64,000 nucleotides of DNA, from NCBI RefSeq assembly GCF_030848805.1, contig NC_092362.1:12879642-12943641 (forward strand), written 5' to 3'. The translations under genes were made by a program, and so were the position numbers. Of the stretch, positions 1-11,326 are shown piece after piece. Positions within the stretch are counted from its first letter, which is position 1. Every line of letters begins with the position of its first letter. Source of the DNA: Temnothorax longispinosus. Lineage: Eukaryota; Arthropoda; Insecta; Hymenoptera; Formicidae. The notes beneath the pieces were generated by a model. The model ran no database searches. It was not told where the DNA came from and saw nothing but the letters and a program-made list of their open reading frames with translations.

Positions 1-353
1 TTACCAGGTAGGATATATACCTACATATATATTATTATAGCCTCGACATTTTTGTATTAAAATTTTTGTTTTAAAATGTTCCAAGAAATCTGCCATTAAG
101 AGAAAGTGCGGTAGTTTTATATAAGACACCCTATATATTGTATATAAAATATAACCAAAATGCATGCAGTTATTCTTTAGTAATATTATTAAAACGCGTT
201 TTATCATATGTATATTTAAAAATATAGTTATTTTATCTTTTCATTATTGCTAGTATCTATATATTTTTAACATTTAATTTTCCTGGCGAGATAACGTAGC
301 GCTTGAAAGTGATTAACGTCAATAATAAAATCATAATGTGCTTGTTATTACAG

Positions 354-494
354 GAAAGCTAATGGGCAGCAATCGGTTTACGTAGTGGTAAACTTTGCAG
401 ATAAAGAGAAAACTGTTGATTTATCAACGCTTGTTCACGCATCAAATCAATTAAACGTTTATTATGCCACTACGAATGCTCATCATCTTATTGG
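354..494 (+). CDS. alpha-glucosidase (maltase), penultimate coding exon
   Basis: This exon follows an acceptor (TTATTACAG) and ends at a GTAAGC donor. It encodes about 47 residues, including VYVVVNFADKEKTVDLS and ending HHLIG. The pattern of a beta-strand ending in VVVNF followed by a short acidic stretch and VDL fits the C-terminal all-beta domain of glycoside hydrolase family 13 maltases, which release glucose from the non-reducing end of maltose and sucrose. The catalytic barrel would lie upstream, outside the window. The exon ends in phase 2, and the split Gly codon is completed by the first base of the exon at 1374, which supports the gene model. No lesion is visible, so this is probably the 3' end of a live host gene. 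Family assignment is by recognition; the exon structure is read directly. Confidence 0.68.
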
Positions 495-530
495 GTAAGC
501 ATATTTTTTTCTTTGCATATGGCACGCTAA

Positions 531-1246
531 GGTAAAGCTCCACAATTAGGGTCTATACGAGAAATCAATTGGGAAAAAGTAAATTTTATGTATTCCTGCC
601 CCCTCTGAATCTAAAATTTGAAGATTGCTTATATTTCCTAAGATATCGTCATGAAAATGAGAAAAAATGCGGTAAATATTTAGTATTAGAAAACCCTCAA
701 TTTTCATAATTCTGAAATATGTCATCAATTAGGGGCGGTAACTCCTTTCCCGCTTATATGTGTACTGTTTATACACTCATATATATATCAGCAAATTATT
801 TCTCTTAGTATTGACACAAATTCGTATTTTTCAAACTTTTTTGTTTATAACTTTTAAATAAGCAATAACCGTCGATTAAGTTATAAGGAAAAGTTACAGT
901 CATATCTTTGATAACATATTTCAAAATAATCATAATTAAGGGAATTGGAACTGGCTCCTAATACTAAATATTTACCGTGTGATCCACCTACACAACAATT
1001 AGGTTGAGTTAGGTTAGTTTTTTTGAAGGTGAAGCCGCCCGTAAGGGGGCGGAACCACGGTCGTATATACGGTATCATAGAATTACATACTATTATTCAT
1101 TATATTTTCTTTGTTAATAACTTTGTAATATGCAACGACCCACAACTTTAATCAACAGTTGTGGATTCAGGGGGCAAGAATACATAATAAAAATTTACCT
1201 TCTCCTAATTGATTTTTCGTATAGGCCCTAATTGTGGAGTTGTACC
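531..1246. mobile_element. foldback MITE in the last maltase intron (8-bp target duplication)
   Basis: The left end at 531 begins GGTAAAGCTCCACAATTAGG, and the right end at 1246 is its inverted counterpart, GGTACAACTCCACAATTAGG on the minus strand. Similarity continues inward about 75 bp, to the CCCCCT run. A second inverted block (GGTAAATATTTAGTATTAG near 671 against its complement near 958-976) lies inside. The ends are flanked by an exact 8-bp repeat, CACGCTAA, at 523-530 and 1247-1254, read as the target duplication. No transposase is present. An 8-bp duplication fits hAT- or P-type transposition. The right arm carries an extra GTTGAGTTAGGTTAG segment at about 1002-1017 that is not mirrored on the left. 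Confidence 0.8.
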
Positions 1247-1373
1247 CACGCTAATTACGCGCGTTATAAAATAAAATACATGTTATGGTATTGAAGCGTA
1301 AGAGGCGTATTATATGTCATTATCTCCTTATCTCAAATGTGTGTGTGCTTATGTTTCAATTTTTTCTTTATAG

Positions 1374-1446
1374 GAATATTATCAAAGATGTTCGTGCCTT
1401 AAAAATTCCTGCATCAGGAGCTGTGATATATACTAGTACTACGTAA
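1374..1446 (+). CDS. alpha-glucosidase (maltase), terminal coding exon
   Basis: A pyrimidine-rich acceptor (TTTCTTTATAG) precedes this exon. It reads on in frame from the exon at 354-494 through NIIKDVRALKIPASGAVIYT and stops at TAA 1444-1446. A hydrophobic last strand with P-x-S-G/A-V/I close to the C-terminus is typical of insect maltases, where the final beta-strand ends the protein. The joining phase is exact, a Gly codon split 2+1. The intron between the two exons is 879 nt, most of it one inserted element, so the ancestral intron would have been about 155 nt. Possible polyadenylation signals (AATAAA) occur at 1703 and 1847. Confidence 0.68.
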
Positions 1447-1923
1447 AACTATGTAAAAAATCATAGAAATGAATATTCGAACGAGGCGTTATTTTTCTCA
1501 ATGTAATTTCTATAGTACTTTAGATAAAAAGGCGGAATTACCCTTTATGGTCATTTCTTACATCCGTGTAACGCTGCTGTTTTATTTATCTTATTAAGTT
1601 CTTATTAAGATGCTCTATATTTATCTTATTAATTGGATTCATCTGCGAGAAAAATAATGTTACGCTTATAGATATAGCAGCATAGATAATGCCTCAAATA
1701 ACAATAAATTATTAAAAAAGGAATAATTACGTTAGAAAAACAAGACATGCTAACGTTAAATGTTTCAAATATAAATTGGGTTATCATATTTCTATGCACA
1801 TGTATAAAACTATAACTTCTATGTATACATATAATACAATATACGTAATAAATTTTTCGATTATGTTACATGCGTAAAGTCTCTAAATAAAATAAAATTA
1901 AAGTTTCAAAAAATAATCATTAT
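1447..1923 (+). other. maltase 3' flank, no further gene seen
   Basis: AT-rich sequence after the maltase stop codon. It holds AATAAA at 1703-1708 and 1847-1852, either of which could end the transcript. No ORF or repeat structure was recognised. Confidence 0.4.
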
Positions 1924-2016
1924 CAAGAGACACGGTAGTGTCTCGCGTCAAGCCGTTAAGTACACGCGCAACGCGAGACCGCCCTGTGTATATTTTACGA
2001 CGAGTTGCGTGTATAC
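1924..2016 (+). repeat. end module of an unclassified repeat (GAGACAC..GTGTCTC)
   Basis: The module opens with the near-palindrome AGAGACACGGTAGTGTCTCG. It then carries GCGAGACCGC and, after a gap, a TTACG..CGAGTTGC block. An inverted copy with the same order of blocks lies at 23440-23535, so this is a dispersed repeat rather than chance. Confidence 0.5.
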
Positions 2017-2788
2017 TTAAGGTGGTATGTCCATATAACCTATGAAAACAGATCGATGCAGTTTTTTCAGTAAAAGTAATTAAGCAACTGACGAATCTTC
2101 ATGCTAAATTTGAAATGGATTGACCGTGTAGTTTCCGAGATATTATTGTCTAAAAATATGCTTTTTTCCCTATCTTAAGCATTGCGTTTATGGCGGACGA
2201 CGCGTGAGAGACCGTAATTTTGAGATAAATTGATGGTAGTAAATTATAGAAAAGACAGATCAGGTTGAAAATTAGAATAAAAACAGAGGAGTGTCTTCCG
2301 AATCATATGGTACCAAAGCCAACAATCTCAACCGTATAGAATGTTCACAAAATTAGTTAAAAGACATCGATTTCAGTCCATTCCTCACTGTGATCACAAA
2401 CCTTCGGATATGTGGCAACGTCGCGCTTTGAATTCATAACGCGAGTTGCATAGGTTAAAACGCGGTCGTTCGTTCATGATATAAAAGTAAACGTTGCACT
2501 TAAATAAAATTAACCTCTAAGTTTATTGCTCCGAACGATACACGTGCAACCATTTGTTTACATGAATGTTGCGACGTTGCCACATCTGAAGCTCTTCTGT
2601 ACTACGCTAAGAAAATTGGACTATTTTCATTCGCCTCTTTTTTATTATTGATTATTTATTCGATTTGTGATATACAATCATTTTGAGAAATTCATTAATG
2701 AATTTAGTCGACTATGAAAGTGTATGAAATTAGAAGTTTTAAAATGAGGTTTATTTTGACTCACATAGTCGCGAATAAACCACCTTAA
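2017..2788. mobile_element. candidate piggyBac-type MITE (TTAA-flanked)
   Basis: TTAA occurs at both edges (2017-2020 and 2785-2788). Just inside each is GGTGGT, read inward, giving a short imperfect terminal inverted repeat (GGTGGTATGT against GGTGGTTTAT). An internal inverted pair, GATATGTGGCAACGTCGCG near 2406 and its complement near 2571-2588, adds secondary structure. There is no coding capacity. TTAA duplication is the hallmark of piggyBac, but the terminal repeat is short, so the family call is tentative. Confidence 0.4.
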
Positions 2789-2799
2789 CGCCTTTTTTT

Positions 2800-3560
2800 A
2801 AGTGAAACTTCTTTAGGCACGGTAGTGAGTTCGATTCGCGACACGAAAAAGTGTAACGGAAGTGAAACTTCTTTGGTACGGTAGTAAGTTTGATTGTGCG
2901 ACACGAAAAGTGTAACAAAAATTTGACCAATAGGCGTACGGCGTTGGCGAGACGATTTTTCTTCTGGCACGGTAGTAAGTTTGATTATGCGACACGAAAA
3001 GTATAACGAAAATTTGACCAATAGGCGTACGGCGTTGGCGAGACGGTTCTTCTTCTGGCACGGTAGTAAGTTCGATTATGCGACACGAAAAGTGTAACGA
3101 AAATTCGACCAATAGGCGTACGAAATGAAACTTCTTTGGTACGGTAGTAAGTTCGATTGTGCGACACGGAAAGTGTAACGAAAATTCGACCAATAGGCGT
3201 ACGAAATGAAACTTCTTTGGTACGGTAGTAAGTTCGATTGCGCGACACGAAAAGTGTAACGAAAATTTGACCAATAGGCGTACGGCGTTGGCGAGACGGT
3301 TCTTTTTCTGGCACGGTAGTAAGTTCGATTATGTGACACGAAAAGTGTAAAGAAAATTCGACCAATAGGCGTACGAAATGAAACTTCTTTGGTACGGTAG
3401 TAAGTTCGATTGTGCGACACGAAAAAACGTCACGAAATAGTGTCACGAAAATTCGACCAACAGGCGTACAAAGTGAAACTCCTTTTGGATCGGTAAGTAA
3501 ATTCGATTTTGCGACTCGAAAACGCGTTACGAAAATTCGATCAGGCGTACGGCACTGGCG
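2800..3560 (+). repeat. minisatellite with two alternating unit lengths
   Basis: About nine copies of a unit centred on GGTACGGTAGTAAGTTCGAT, GCGACACGAAAAGTGTAACG and GACCAATAGGCGTACG. Starts of the CGGTAGT core fall near 2817, 2877, 2967, 3058, 3140, 3221, 3312 and 3394. Most spacings are about 82 or about 91 bp. The longer unit carries an extra GGCGTTGGCGAGACGG block in place of GAAATGAAACTTC. Overlapping open frames here are products of the repeat. Confidence 0.85.
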
Positions 3561-3792
3561 AGACGGATATAGTGAGAACTGCGTGTAACACTATATTTTC
3601 GAGTTGCGGGCGGCTTGGAGTGACTAATTCCGTTGCATTGTTTTTGTATTAATTTCAGAAAAGTTATGGCAAAGCCTTGCCTTCAGAAGTTTCACTTCTA
3701 ACGCGCGTGGCGACAACGCGTTCATTTTTTTACCTTCTTTTCTTGTACGGGAAAGCGTGTACTTGGCGCTTCCTTTTATCTTTTTTAAACTG
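3561..3792. other. spacer, nothing recognised
   Basis: This includes a short region with TTCAGAAGTTTCACTTC that resembles the start of the neighbouring minisatellite unit. No gene is seen. Confidence 0.3.
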
Positions 3793-3827
3793 AACTCTAG
3801 AACACTCTAGAACACTCTAGAACACTA
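3793..3827 (+). repeat. 11-bp short tandem repeat
   Basis: Three back-to-back copies of ACTCTAGAACA. Confidence 0.8.
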
Positions 3828-3911
3828 CAGGTAGTAAGTTCGCGCGCGTAGCGCTCGCCATTTAGCTTTTTTACTATTTTATTACACAAAACAACATTTA
3901 CAACAATATAT

Positions 3912-6123
3912 TTAACCCTTAGTTTGTAAACGTTTTTTTGGCACCTTTAGTCTGTAAACCTGGGTCGTTTTCGTCCTGACGTTTTTTTTAAGTGTTAAAG
4001 TGTTACAAAAAATCTGAAAAAATTTATGAAGGTAATTCAAACCTTCAATTTAAAGTATCAATCATAAAATTATAAACAATTTAATTTTTTCACATAATTT
4101 GTATTAAAAAAATGGAGCAACTAGGGGCAAATTATTTGTTAACTCAAAAAATCATAACTTTAAGACAAATAAAGATATCGAAATGAATAAAAAAAGAAAT
4201 TGAAGGGGAAGAGTGTAGCTTTCATAAAAAAAATATTGCATGCAATTATTTTGAAATTAAATGCTTAAGTTTGTGACCTCAAAATTGCCAATAATTAGCC
4301 CCAAATTTCGTAGTAAAAACAGTAATAAATATATAATAATTCAAAAATTAGTAATAAAATCAATAAGAAGTCAATAGTTAAGAATCACAACATTCTTCTC
4401 CTCGCGAGGACGCAATATTCGAGAAACATTCTCGCCCGACCGTTGCGCCATTTCCTAGAAAAACTGAACAAAAATATTTTTGTAATTTTTTTTTCGCGGT
4501 TAGATGTTTTTGTGACACTTTTACGGACACAATGAATACTTTAAAACGAAAAAACGAAAAAAAATTCTCAGACAACTAATTTTGTGATTACCTGTACAAA
4601 CATCCTGTATTTTACGTTAAAAAATGGTGCAAATTAGAAATTTGCACTTGACTTCCTCATAGAGGAAGTGATGTTTTAAGATGCTAATACGGCCCTCTGA
4701 TTGGCTCTGATTGGCAACACATTGGCATCAAAAACTCAAAAAACAATTTTTACTTCAATCTTTTCTACTCCTATTTCATATATAATTCTTTTAAATTCGG
4801 TTGATTAGACGTAGCTCTATATGCAAGCAAAATTATGGACCTTTAATCGCGTATATATAAAGCTGGGTTTAATCAATCAAATCTTAAAAAATTATATATG
4901 AAATAGGGGTAGAAAAGACTAAAAAATATAATAAAATTAGAAATAGATCGATATCTCCAAATTTGCGGAAGTTAGCGCAACCACGAACATTTCTAAAAAA
5001 TTCAAAATTTTTTTAAAAAAGAACCCCTTTATTGATCATCGCCAAATTCAATACCAACCTTCCTTGAATGATATTCTATTGATTAAAAAAAAACATCCCA
5101 ATATCTAAAAAATTACGGAAGTTATACCATAAACAAAAGAAAAGATAATTCAACACTAACCTACCTTTAATGATACTCTACGATTTTTCGACGTTTTCGA
5201 ACATAAGCAACACATTGGCATCGAAAACTAAAAAAACAATTTTTACTTCAGTCTTTTCTACCCCTATTTCATATATAATTTTTTTAAATTCGGTTGATTA
5301 GACTTAGCTTTATATGCGAGCAAAATTATGGACCTTTGATCGCGTATAAAGCTGGATCTAATCAACCAAATCTTAAAATATTATATATGAAATAGGGGTA
5401 GAAAAGACTGAAAAATATAATAAAATTAGAAATAAATTGATATCTCCAAATTTGCGGAAGTTAGAGTAACCATAGATATTTCTAAAAAAATTCAAAATTT
5501 TTTTAAAAAAGAACCCCTTTACCGATCATCGCCAAATTCAATACCAACCTTCCTTGAATGATACTCTATCGATTAAAAAAAAAACATCCCGATATCTCAA
5601 AAATTACGGAAGTTAGAGCATATACGGACAACAAAAGCATACACACATACATACATACATACATACACACGGACATTTTTTTTTTAGGCGATATTTCGAC
5701 GTTTTACAACAATCTGAACATATTGAAAAAACTCAAAAACCAATTTCTTCGTTGGTTTCTTCTACCCCTATTTCATATATAATTTTTTTAAATTTGGTTG
5801 ACTAAACCCAACTTTATACGCAATCGAAGGTTCATATACGAAATTCACGAAAACAAAGCTTCCTCTATGAGGAAGCAATTATTTACGGTTTTGACTAACG
5901 TTGACTGTAAAGGTGGGTCGTTTTCGTCCAGAGAAGAATTCAAGTGTCTGCTACGACGGCCGGAGGGGGACTGACGCCTTGAAACTCGGTAAGCGGGTTC
6001 TCGGGGAGCATAACTTTTTTTACGGATGCGCAGTGGCGCCTTCTCTACCCGTTTTCAAAAGTTACAACTACATTTGATTTTCGCCCGGACGAAAACGACC
6101 CAGGTTTACAGATTAAGGGTTAA
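3912..6123. mobile_element. piggyBac-type non-autonomous element, 2.2 kb
   Basis: The element is bounded by TTAA at 3912-3915 and 6120-6123. Immediately inside, the left end reads CCCTTAGTTTGTAAAC and the right end, on the minus strand, CCCTTAATCTGTAAAC. A subterminal motif CTGGGTCGTTTTCGTCC is present near 3959 and inverted near 6085-6101. TTAA plus a CCC-starting terminal repeat is the piggyBac signature. No transposase was found. The interior holds two roughly 0.5-kb direct copies (about 4700-5200 and 5208-5720), each containing an inverted pair built on CCTATTTCATATATAAT. It also holds a CATA microsatellite (5643-5670) and TTCCTCATAGAGGAA-type hairpins at 4653 and 5860. The 65- to 74-aa frames inside are not convincing. 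Confidence 0.72.
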
Positions 6124-6660
6124 TATTGCTATTTTTTTTAGTAATACCACATTAAGAAAAATTTAACGATATATATAACAACATGACTTTTAAATGACTT
6201 TATACAAACAAATCCTTTTATTTAAATTAGAGCTCCTAAGTATTCAAATAAATGACTATCCGGGTATCCGAGATCGATTGCGATACGGATCTCAAAACCG
6301 CAATATTCGGGTTATTCGCGGATCCGCAGATACCCGAACCCGAACATTTGAAGCGTCGGATCCGCATCCGCGGATTCAAATCTACGTTCGCGGCAAAGTC
6401 GACCGAATTAAGTCGCCTAGCAACCTAGATCCGTCTAGAAAATTTTACAATCAACAAATTGATATCTTTTATCTGCTATCATGATATAATCTGAGACGAT
6501 TGCCTGGAATCGTAAACTATTTTTGCTAAAAATTTGTGTCTGAAATTATCGTAAGTTTTATTTTATTACGTTTACACTATACATTTGGTTACATTTCACA
6601 AAGGTTCTCTCCGTATTTTTCTTTCACTCGCATTTATATAAACTAAATAAAATATTCATA
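6124..6660. other. spacer with GGATCCG/CGAACCCG-rich patch, no gene
   Basis: Bases 6255-6405 are locally GC-rich, with repeated GGATC, ATCCG and ACCCGAAC words. The 96-aa open frame there has no recognisable motif. The rest is AT-rich with nothing identified. Confidence 0.3.
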
Positions 6661-7913
6661 TACACTGGGCAACAAAATTATCGCAACAAAAATTTTCGTC
6701 AAAAATTTGCCCAACTTCAAATAAGCACAACTCCGCGAAAAATTGTCATATCTGAAAGTTTTTTTTTTATTTTAAAGGGTGAAGTCTGTACTTTAAGGAA
6801 CCATAGTCAGATTTTGAATTTAGCCTTTATTTCCCCATCCCGCCGTTCTTCCAAAAGTAAGGACGTGTTACGTCTCCAAAAAATTGCATACTTTGACACA
6901 TTCTACGGAGTAGAATGAATTTTTTTCGTAACTATCATAGCAACCATCGTAAAATATAGACTTTTCCCTGCAAATTAAAAAAAAAATAAGTCCGTACGAT
7001 TTTTTTTCGCCAAGTTACGGCTGATCAAAGTTACCTATATGCATTTTTGTGCATTCAATCACCGCCAACATTAGCATTACCCGATGGACACTACGGGGAA
7101 ATTGCTGGTCGGATTTTGCCCATCGTGTGTATGCGTGCGTGCGTGCGTCGTGTTAGCAGAGATTTGCACAAACTAATTTTTATTCAAACGAGGCATTGTT
7201 ACGATTTTGTCTTTTATTTTCCGAATGAGCAATACAATACAGTGACTGCAATACTGTGAAGTTTTGTAATACTGAAGTAAGTAACTTCACAGTACATTAC
7301 TTCTCTAAGTAACTTCACAGTATTGCAATCACTGTATTGTATCGTTCATTCAGAAAACAAAAGACAAAATCGTAACAATGCCTCGTTTGAATAAAAATTA
7401 GTTTGTGCAAATCTCTGCTAACACGACGCACGCACGCACGCACACACACGATGGGCAAAATCCGACCAGCAACCTCCCCGTAGTGTCCATCGGGTAATGC
7501 TAATGTTGGCGGTGATTGAATGCACAAAAATGCATATAGGTAACTTTGATCAGCCATAACTCGGCGAAAAAAAATCGTACGGACTTATTTTTTTTTTAAT
7601 TTGCAGGGAAAAGTCTATATTTTACGATGGTTGCTATGATAGTTACGAAAAAAATTCATTCTACTCCGTAGAATGTGTCAAAGTATGCAATTTTTTGGAG
7701 ACGTAACACGTCCTTACTTTTGGAAGAACGGCGGGATGGGGAAATAAAGGCTAAATTCAAAATCTGACTATGGTTCCTTAAAGTACAGACTTCACCCTTT
7801 AAAATGAAAAAAAAACTTTCAGATATGACAATTTTTCGCGGAGTTGTGCTTATTTGAAGTTGGGCAAAATTTTGACGAAAATTTTTGTTGCGATAATTTT
7901 GTTGCCCAGTGTA
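6661..7913. mobile_element. 1.25-kb near-perfect palindromic element (TA-flanked)
   Basis: The left end CACTGGGCAACAAAATTATC (6663) is mirrored exactly by the right end at 7912, and TA flanks both. The arms, about 600 bp each, are nearly identical throughout and close on a centre near 7260-7317, where CAGTATTGCA/AAGTAACTTCACAG words repeat. The same 70-aa frame appears once on each strand (7047-7259 + and 7315-7557 -), simply because the arms mirror each other. High arm identity suggests recent formation or ongoing gene conversion. A TA target and a CACTGGGCAAC terminus are compatible with the Tc1/mariner group. No transposase is present. Confidence 0.82.
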
Positions 7914-8099
7914 TATTCATATATTCGTTAATTCCTACCAATTATTCGAGAGTCTTCGGCTGTCATAAAATCTCGAAAACAGTTACTATATATTCAAGTA
8001 ACACTTTCTTACATCTATCAACTACACGGCATCGCTAAGTCCTGAGCAGAATATAATATAAAATATCCTTTCCTTCTATAAAGTATTGCAAAGTTGTGA

Positions 8100-9085
8100 G
8101 GGCAAAATCAACATGTTAAGCAGTTCGGTGTGAAGGCATTGCGAACGTTCGGCGGATGGTTTAGAAGCAACCTGCAAAATCTGCGATATAGTACTTTATA
8201 CAATGTTGAGCCTTTATACAAAAGGCTCAACATCGTCTATTAATAAACATTTACGAGTTGTTCATGGAATGATCGAAGACAGTGCAGAAAGAAGAAAACG
8301 CAGGTTCGGAAAGCATTTTACTATAAAATATTATTTACAGTAACGTAGATATTTTTATATTCGAAATGAATATTTGGTAGCAATTTATGCAATTTTATTT
8401 ATCTGAAGTGGCATAAACTAACATAGCAAGTCCTTTATGGAAAAAGCAACTGCGGTTACAAAAGAAATCACAAAACTACAGCAATTATTGTAATATTTAT
8501 TATAGTTTTGTATACTTTTTTCGCAATTATATATAGTAATCTTTTCTGTAGCATTTCTTCGTAAGAGATTTTTTGCACGGTCCTCTTAAAGAATAACATC
8601 CTTTATAACCCTCTCCTCTCCTTTCTTTTCCTTTCAGTCATACTGACAACACAATTCAAAATGACATATCCTATATCTAAGAAGACAATCTCTATATTGC
8701 AAGCTCGTCATCAAATAAATGTACCCTGAATAATCAAACATCCGAAAATACTTCATTTAACGATTGCGTACCCAGAACCTCCGTACGGTCGCAACAGAAA
8801 CGTCGGTTACTCCATCGAACTTCTTACGGACAGGTTAACGCTAGCTCACGGCCATGTAGTTTAGAAAGAGCTGAGCTCCTTGACAGAGTTTCAATTAAAA
8901 TGGTAGTGTCGAATCAACTACCGCTTTCATTCATCGGTAGTACCAGATTTCGCGATTTTATGAAATTAGTCGAGCCAAATTACAAAGTGCCATGTGAAGC
9001 ATCATTTAAAAATAGATTAACGCTTATTTACGACGATGTAAGCTCGTAAATTAAAGCAGAATTAAATGCTGCATTACCCTTACGA
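8100..9085 (+). pseudogene. hAT transposase relic with BED zinc finger
   Basis: Around 8160-8275 one frame reads GLEATCKICDIV, then STSSINKHLRVVHG: a BED-type zinc finger with paired cysteines and H-x4-H. Part of it is broken by a local duplication (TTATACA twice, near 8199). From about 8876 a frame reads LLDRVSIKMVVSNQLPLSF, then FRDFMKLVEPNYKVP and FKNRLTLIYDDV. This matches the conserved stretch after the BED finger in ZBED/hAT transposases. An in-frame TAA follows at about 9048. The RNase H-like core and the dimerisation domain are absent here. Long stretches between the two blocks have stops, so this is a decayed copy. Confidence 0.7.
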
Positions 9086-9500
9086 AAAAGTACACTCAAC
9101 TTTGATGGTTAACACTCAAATTTGAGTGTTAACGCTAAACTTACGCTCAAATTAACACTCAAATTTAGGCGTAAGTTTAGTGTTTGTCATCAAAGTTAAG
9201 TGTCAACACTTAAATTTAGGTGTAGATTGAGTGTTGACCATTAAGGTTTAAATAAGTTGTGGGTTTAATCCTCAATGATGAGTGTATATTGGGAGTTTAT
9301 TCTCAATGATAAGTGTAGGTTGGGGGTTAAGCCTCAATGTTTAGTGTAGGTTGAAGATTGAGCCTCATCGTTGGATGTTGGTTTGGTGTTAACAGGGTGT
9401 TAACCTTTAATGTTCTATGTCGATTTAATCAGGGTCGCCATGATCCCTTTATCGTTAGGTGTCATTTAAATGTTATTGTGTTAATCTTCGTTAAGTGTCA
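9085..9500 (+). repeat. degenerate tandem array of TAAGTGT/GAGTGTTAA words
   Basis: Roughly 30- to 40-bp degenerate units carry ACTCAAATTTGAGTGTTAA and related forms, grading rightward into TCAATG..GTGTAGGTTG..GGTTAA units. The first part contains inverted versions of the same word. There is no coding potential. Confidence 0.65.
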
Positions 9501-9509
9501 ATTGACTAG

Positions 9510-10459
9510 TGTTCGGGCGCGTAGTGAGTACGCCGAACGGAACGCCGGATCCGTCCAGAGAAGACGCGAGATTTCCCGTGCGGCTTCGCTTTGTTTTCTC
9601 GCTTGTAAAGCGACCGAGTTTTGCAGTTTGAACGCAGACTAGCTCGCCGGGTCAGGAGACTGAATGGAAGACCCAAAGACGACAATTCGTTTGCAATGTA
9701 CACAAAATGTTTATTTGATGCGATAGATATAAGTGACAAAACGCGATACATACAGGAATAGTAGCGCAGATGCAGTCGGCGGCGGTTTGACGGACTCACG
9801 GAGCGCGGTCCTTTACAAAAATGGTAGTGCCGATGCACTTGGCGCGAATTGACGGACTCACGGAGCGCGGTCCTTTACAAGAAGCATACGGAAGCGCGGT
9901 GTTCCAACACGATCTCTATTACGCGGCGCGGTACATGGCACGGTATTAGCACGCGGGCGGATACGCGATAGATATCGCGGAGGATTTGAATTCCCGAGGC
10001 TATGGTAACGAGAACCCTCGTTACGAGGCTGAGCACGCTCGACCTCGCTGGACCGTGGCCGTCGGGGTTGAGTTCGATGGAGTTCGGGGACACCTGAGAA
10101 CTCTCAGTCGGGGCCCATACTCTGAACCTCGTTTTGCGTGTCGCCCTAGGATCTGGAGGGTAGGCTTCGTCAGGAGCAGCGAAAAGCTGTCGTGAAGTGA
10201 CAAAATGACGAAGTGCCGGCTCCTGTCGGAGCGCCGGTTTAAATACCCCGGCGCGGCGGGTTCGTTGGGAAAGAGGCCGGTCGTCAGGCGAGCCGCGTGG
10301 GGGTATGCTGACGCGCGCTCGCCTTCGGCGCGGCTCGGCTCCCTCTGGCGTTTCCGAACTTATACATATTTTGCGTGAGCGATAGAAGCGAGGAAAAGTA
10401 TATCGCAATACATGAGACGGACAGATACAATTTCTACGCTAACAAATTGCGGGAATCCC

Positions 10460-10464
<5 letters not shown>
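9510..10464 (-). mobile_element. solo LTR, minus orientation
   Basis: GC-rich block starting TGTTCGGGCGCG and ending CCCCAACA, i.e. TG..CA. On the minus strand it has a TATA-like TATTTAAA at 10238-10245 and AATAAA at 9710-9715. A downstream word, GGCGAGCTAGTCNGCGTTC, is shared with the better-defined solo LTR at 51529-52645. ACTA occurs on both sides (9505-9508 and 10465-10468), a likely 4-bp duplication if the left edge is 9509. Two related direct segments carry GACGGACTCACGGAGCGCGGTCC (9791 and 9853 regions). There is no internal coding region. Confidence 0.6.
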
Positions 10465-10466
<2 letters not shown>

Positions 10467-10515
<49 letters not shown>

Positions 10516-10527
10516 CATAATATATAT

Positions 10528-10572
<45 letters not shown>
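10467..10572. repeat. TA dinucleotide microsatellite
   Basis: About 100 bp of nearly uninterrupted TA repeats, broken by ATAACATAA near 10513. Confidence 0.95.
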
Positions 10573-10577
<5 letters not shown>

Positions 10578-11326
10578 GAATAACTTAATCTTACTGCACA
10601 TTAACAGCTTGCTCTAGGTTTGACATAATTACTGAAAAAATGATATATGCTTTCAGAGAAAGAAAATTTCCTATCTCCCTTATATAATACTCTAAATTGA
10701 CCATAACCATTTACATATAATAATAATAAAGTTTACATTGTCAAAAGAGACACGATTAAATAATTAAAATTGAGTACTTAAAAGTTAAACGCAAGGTCCA
10801 GAATATTCTACATTTAATCAAATATACTATTACAACGTCGTCAACGTCTATATCACACAATAGAACAGATAAATTTAATGAGTAAATAGTACTCAAGGGC
10901 GATCTCGCTAGAATAAGTCCACCGCTTACGCTACAAATTGGCAGTTTTCCCTATCCTTCGAATTTTTTCTACACGCAAAGTTTGGTCAAATTATCATGAA
11001 AATTAGATTCTGCATACCTTCAAAGGTATGCATGTCAAATTTTTGTTAGAAATAACATGTAGTTATGTCAAAACAAGCAGAAATACGTACCTATGTCTAA
11101 TTCCCTTCTTTTTTAGTCGTGCCGCAAACGTTTGTTACCAATAGCAATCAGCGGTATTTTCGAATTGTATTATAATGCTATAAGGATAACTATAGACAAT
11201 AGTAAAAAAAATCCACGTATGATAAATACAGACGGCTAGAGAAGCATTTCAAATTTTTTGATCCGAATTAGGATCTGATCCGAAATAGGCACTTTACCCT
11301 AAGTACTGATTTATTAAAAGAATGTT
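10573..11326. other. AT-rich spacer, no gene seen
   Basis: No ORF, motif or repeat structure was recognised. Confidence 0.3.

Noticed and set aside
2785..3446. Overlapping 78- to 153-codon frames on the minus strand
   Set aside because: All lie in the minisatellite and simply repeat its unit in different frames.
6194..6484. 96-codon frame as a small gene
   Set aside because: It is driven by repeated GGATCCG words; no start context, motif or splice structure.
7047..7557. Two 70- to 80-codon related proteins on opposite strands
   Set aside because: The same sequence seen twice because the palindrome arms mirror each other; no motif.
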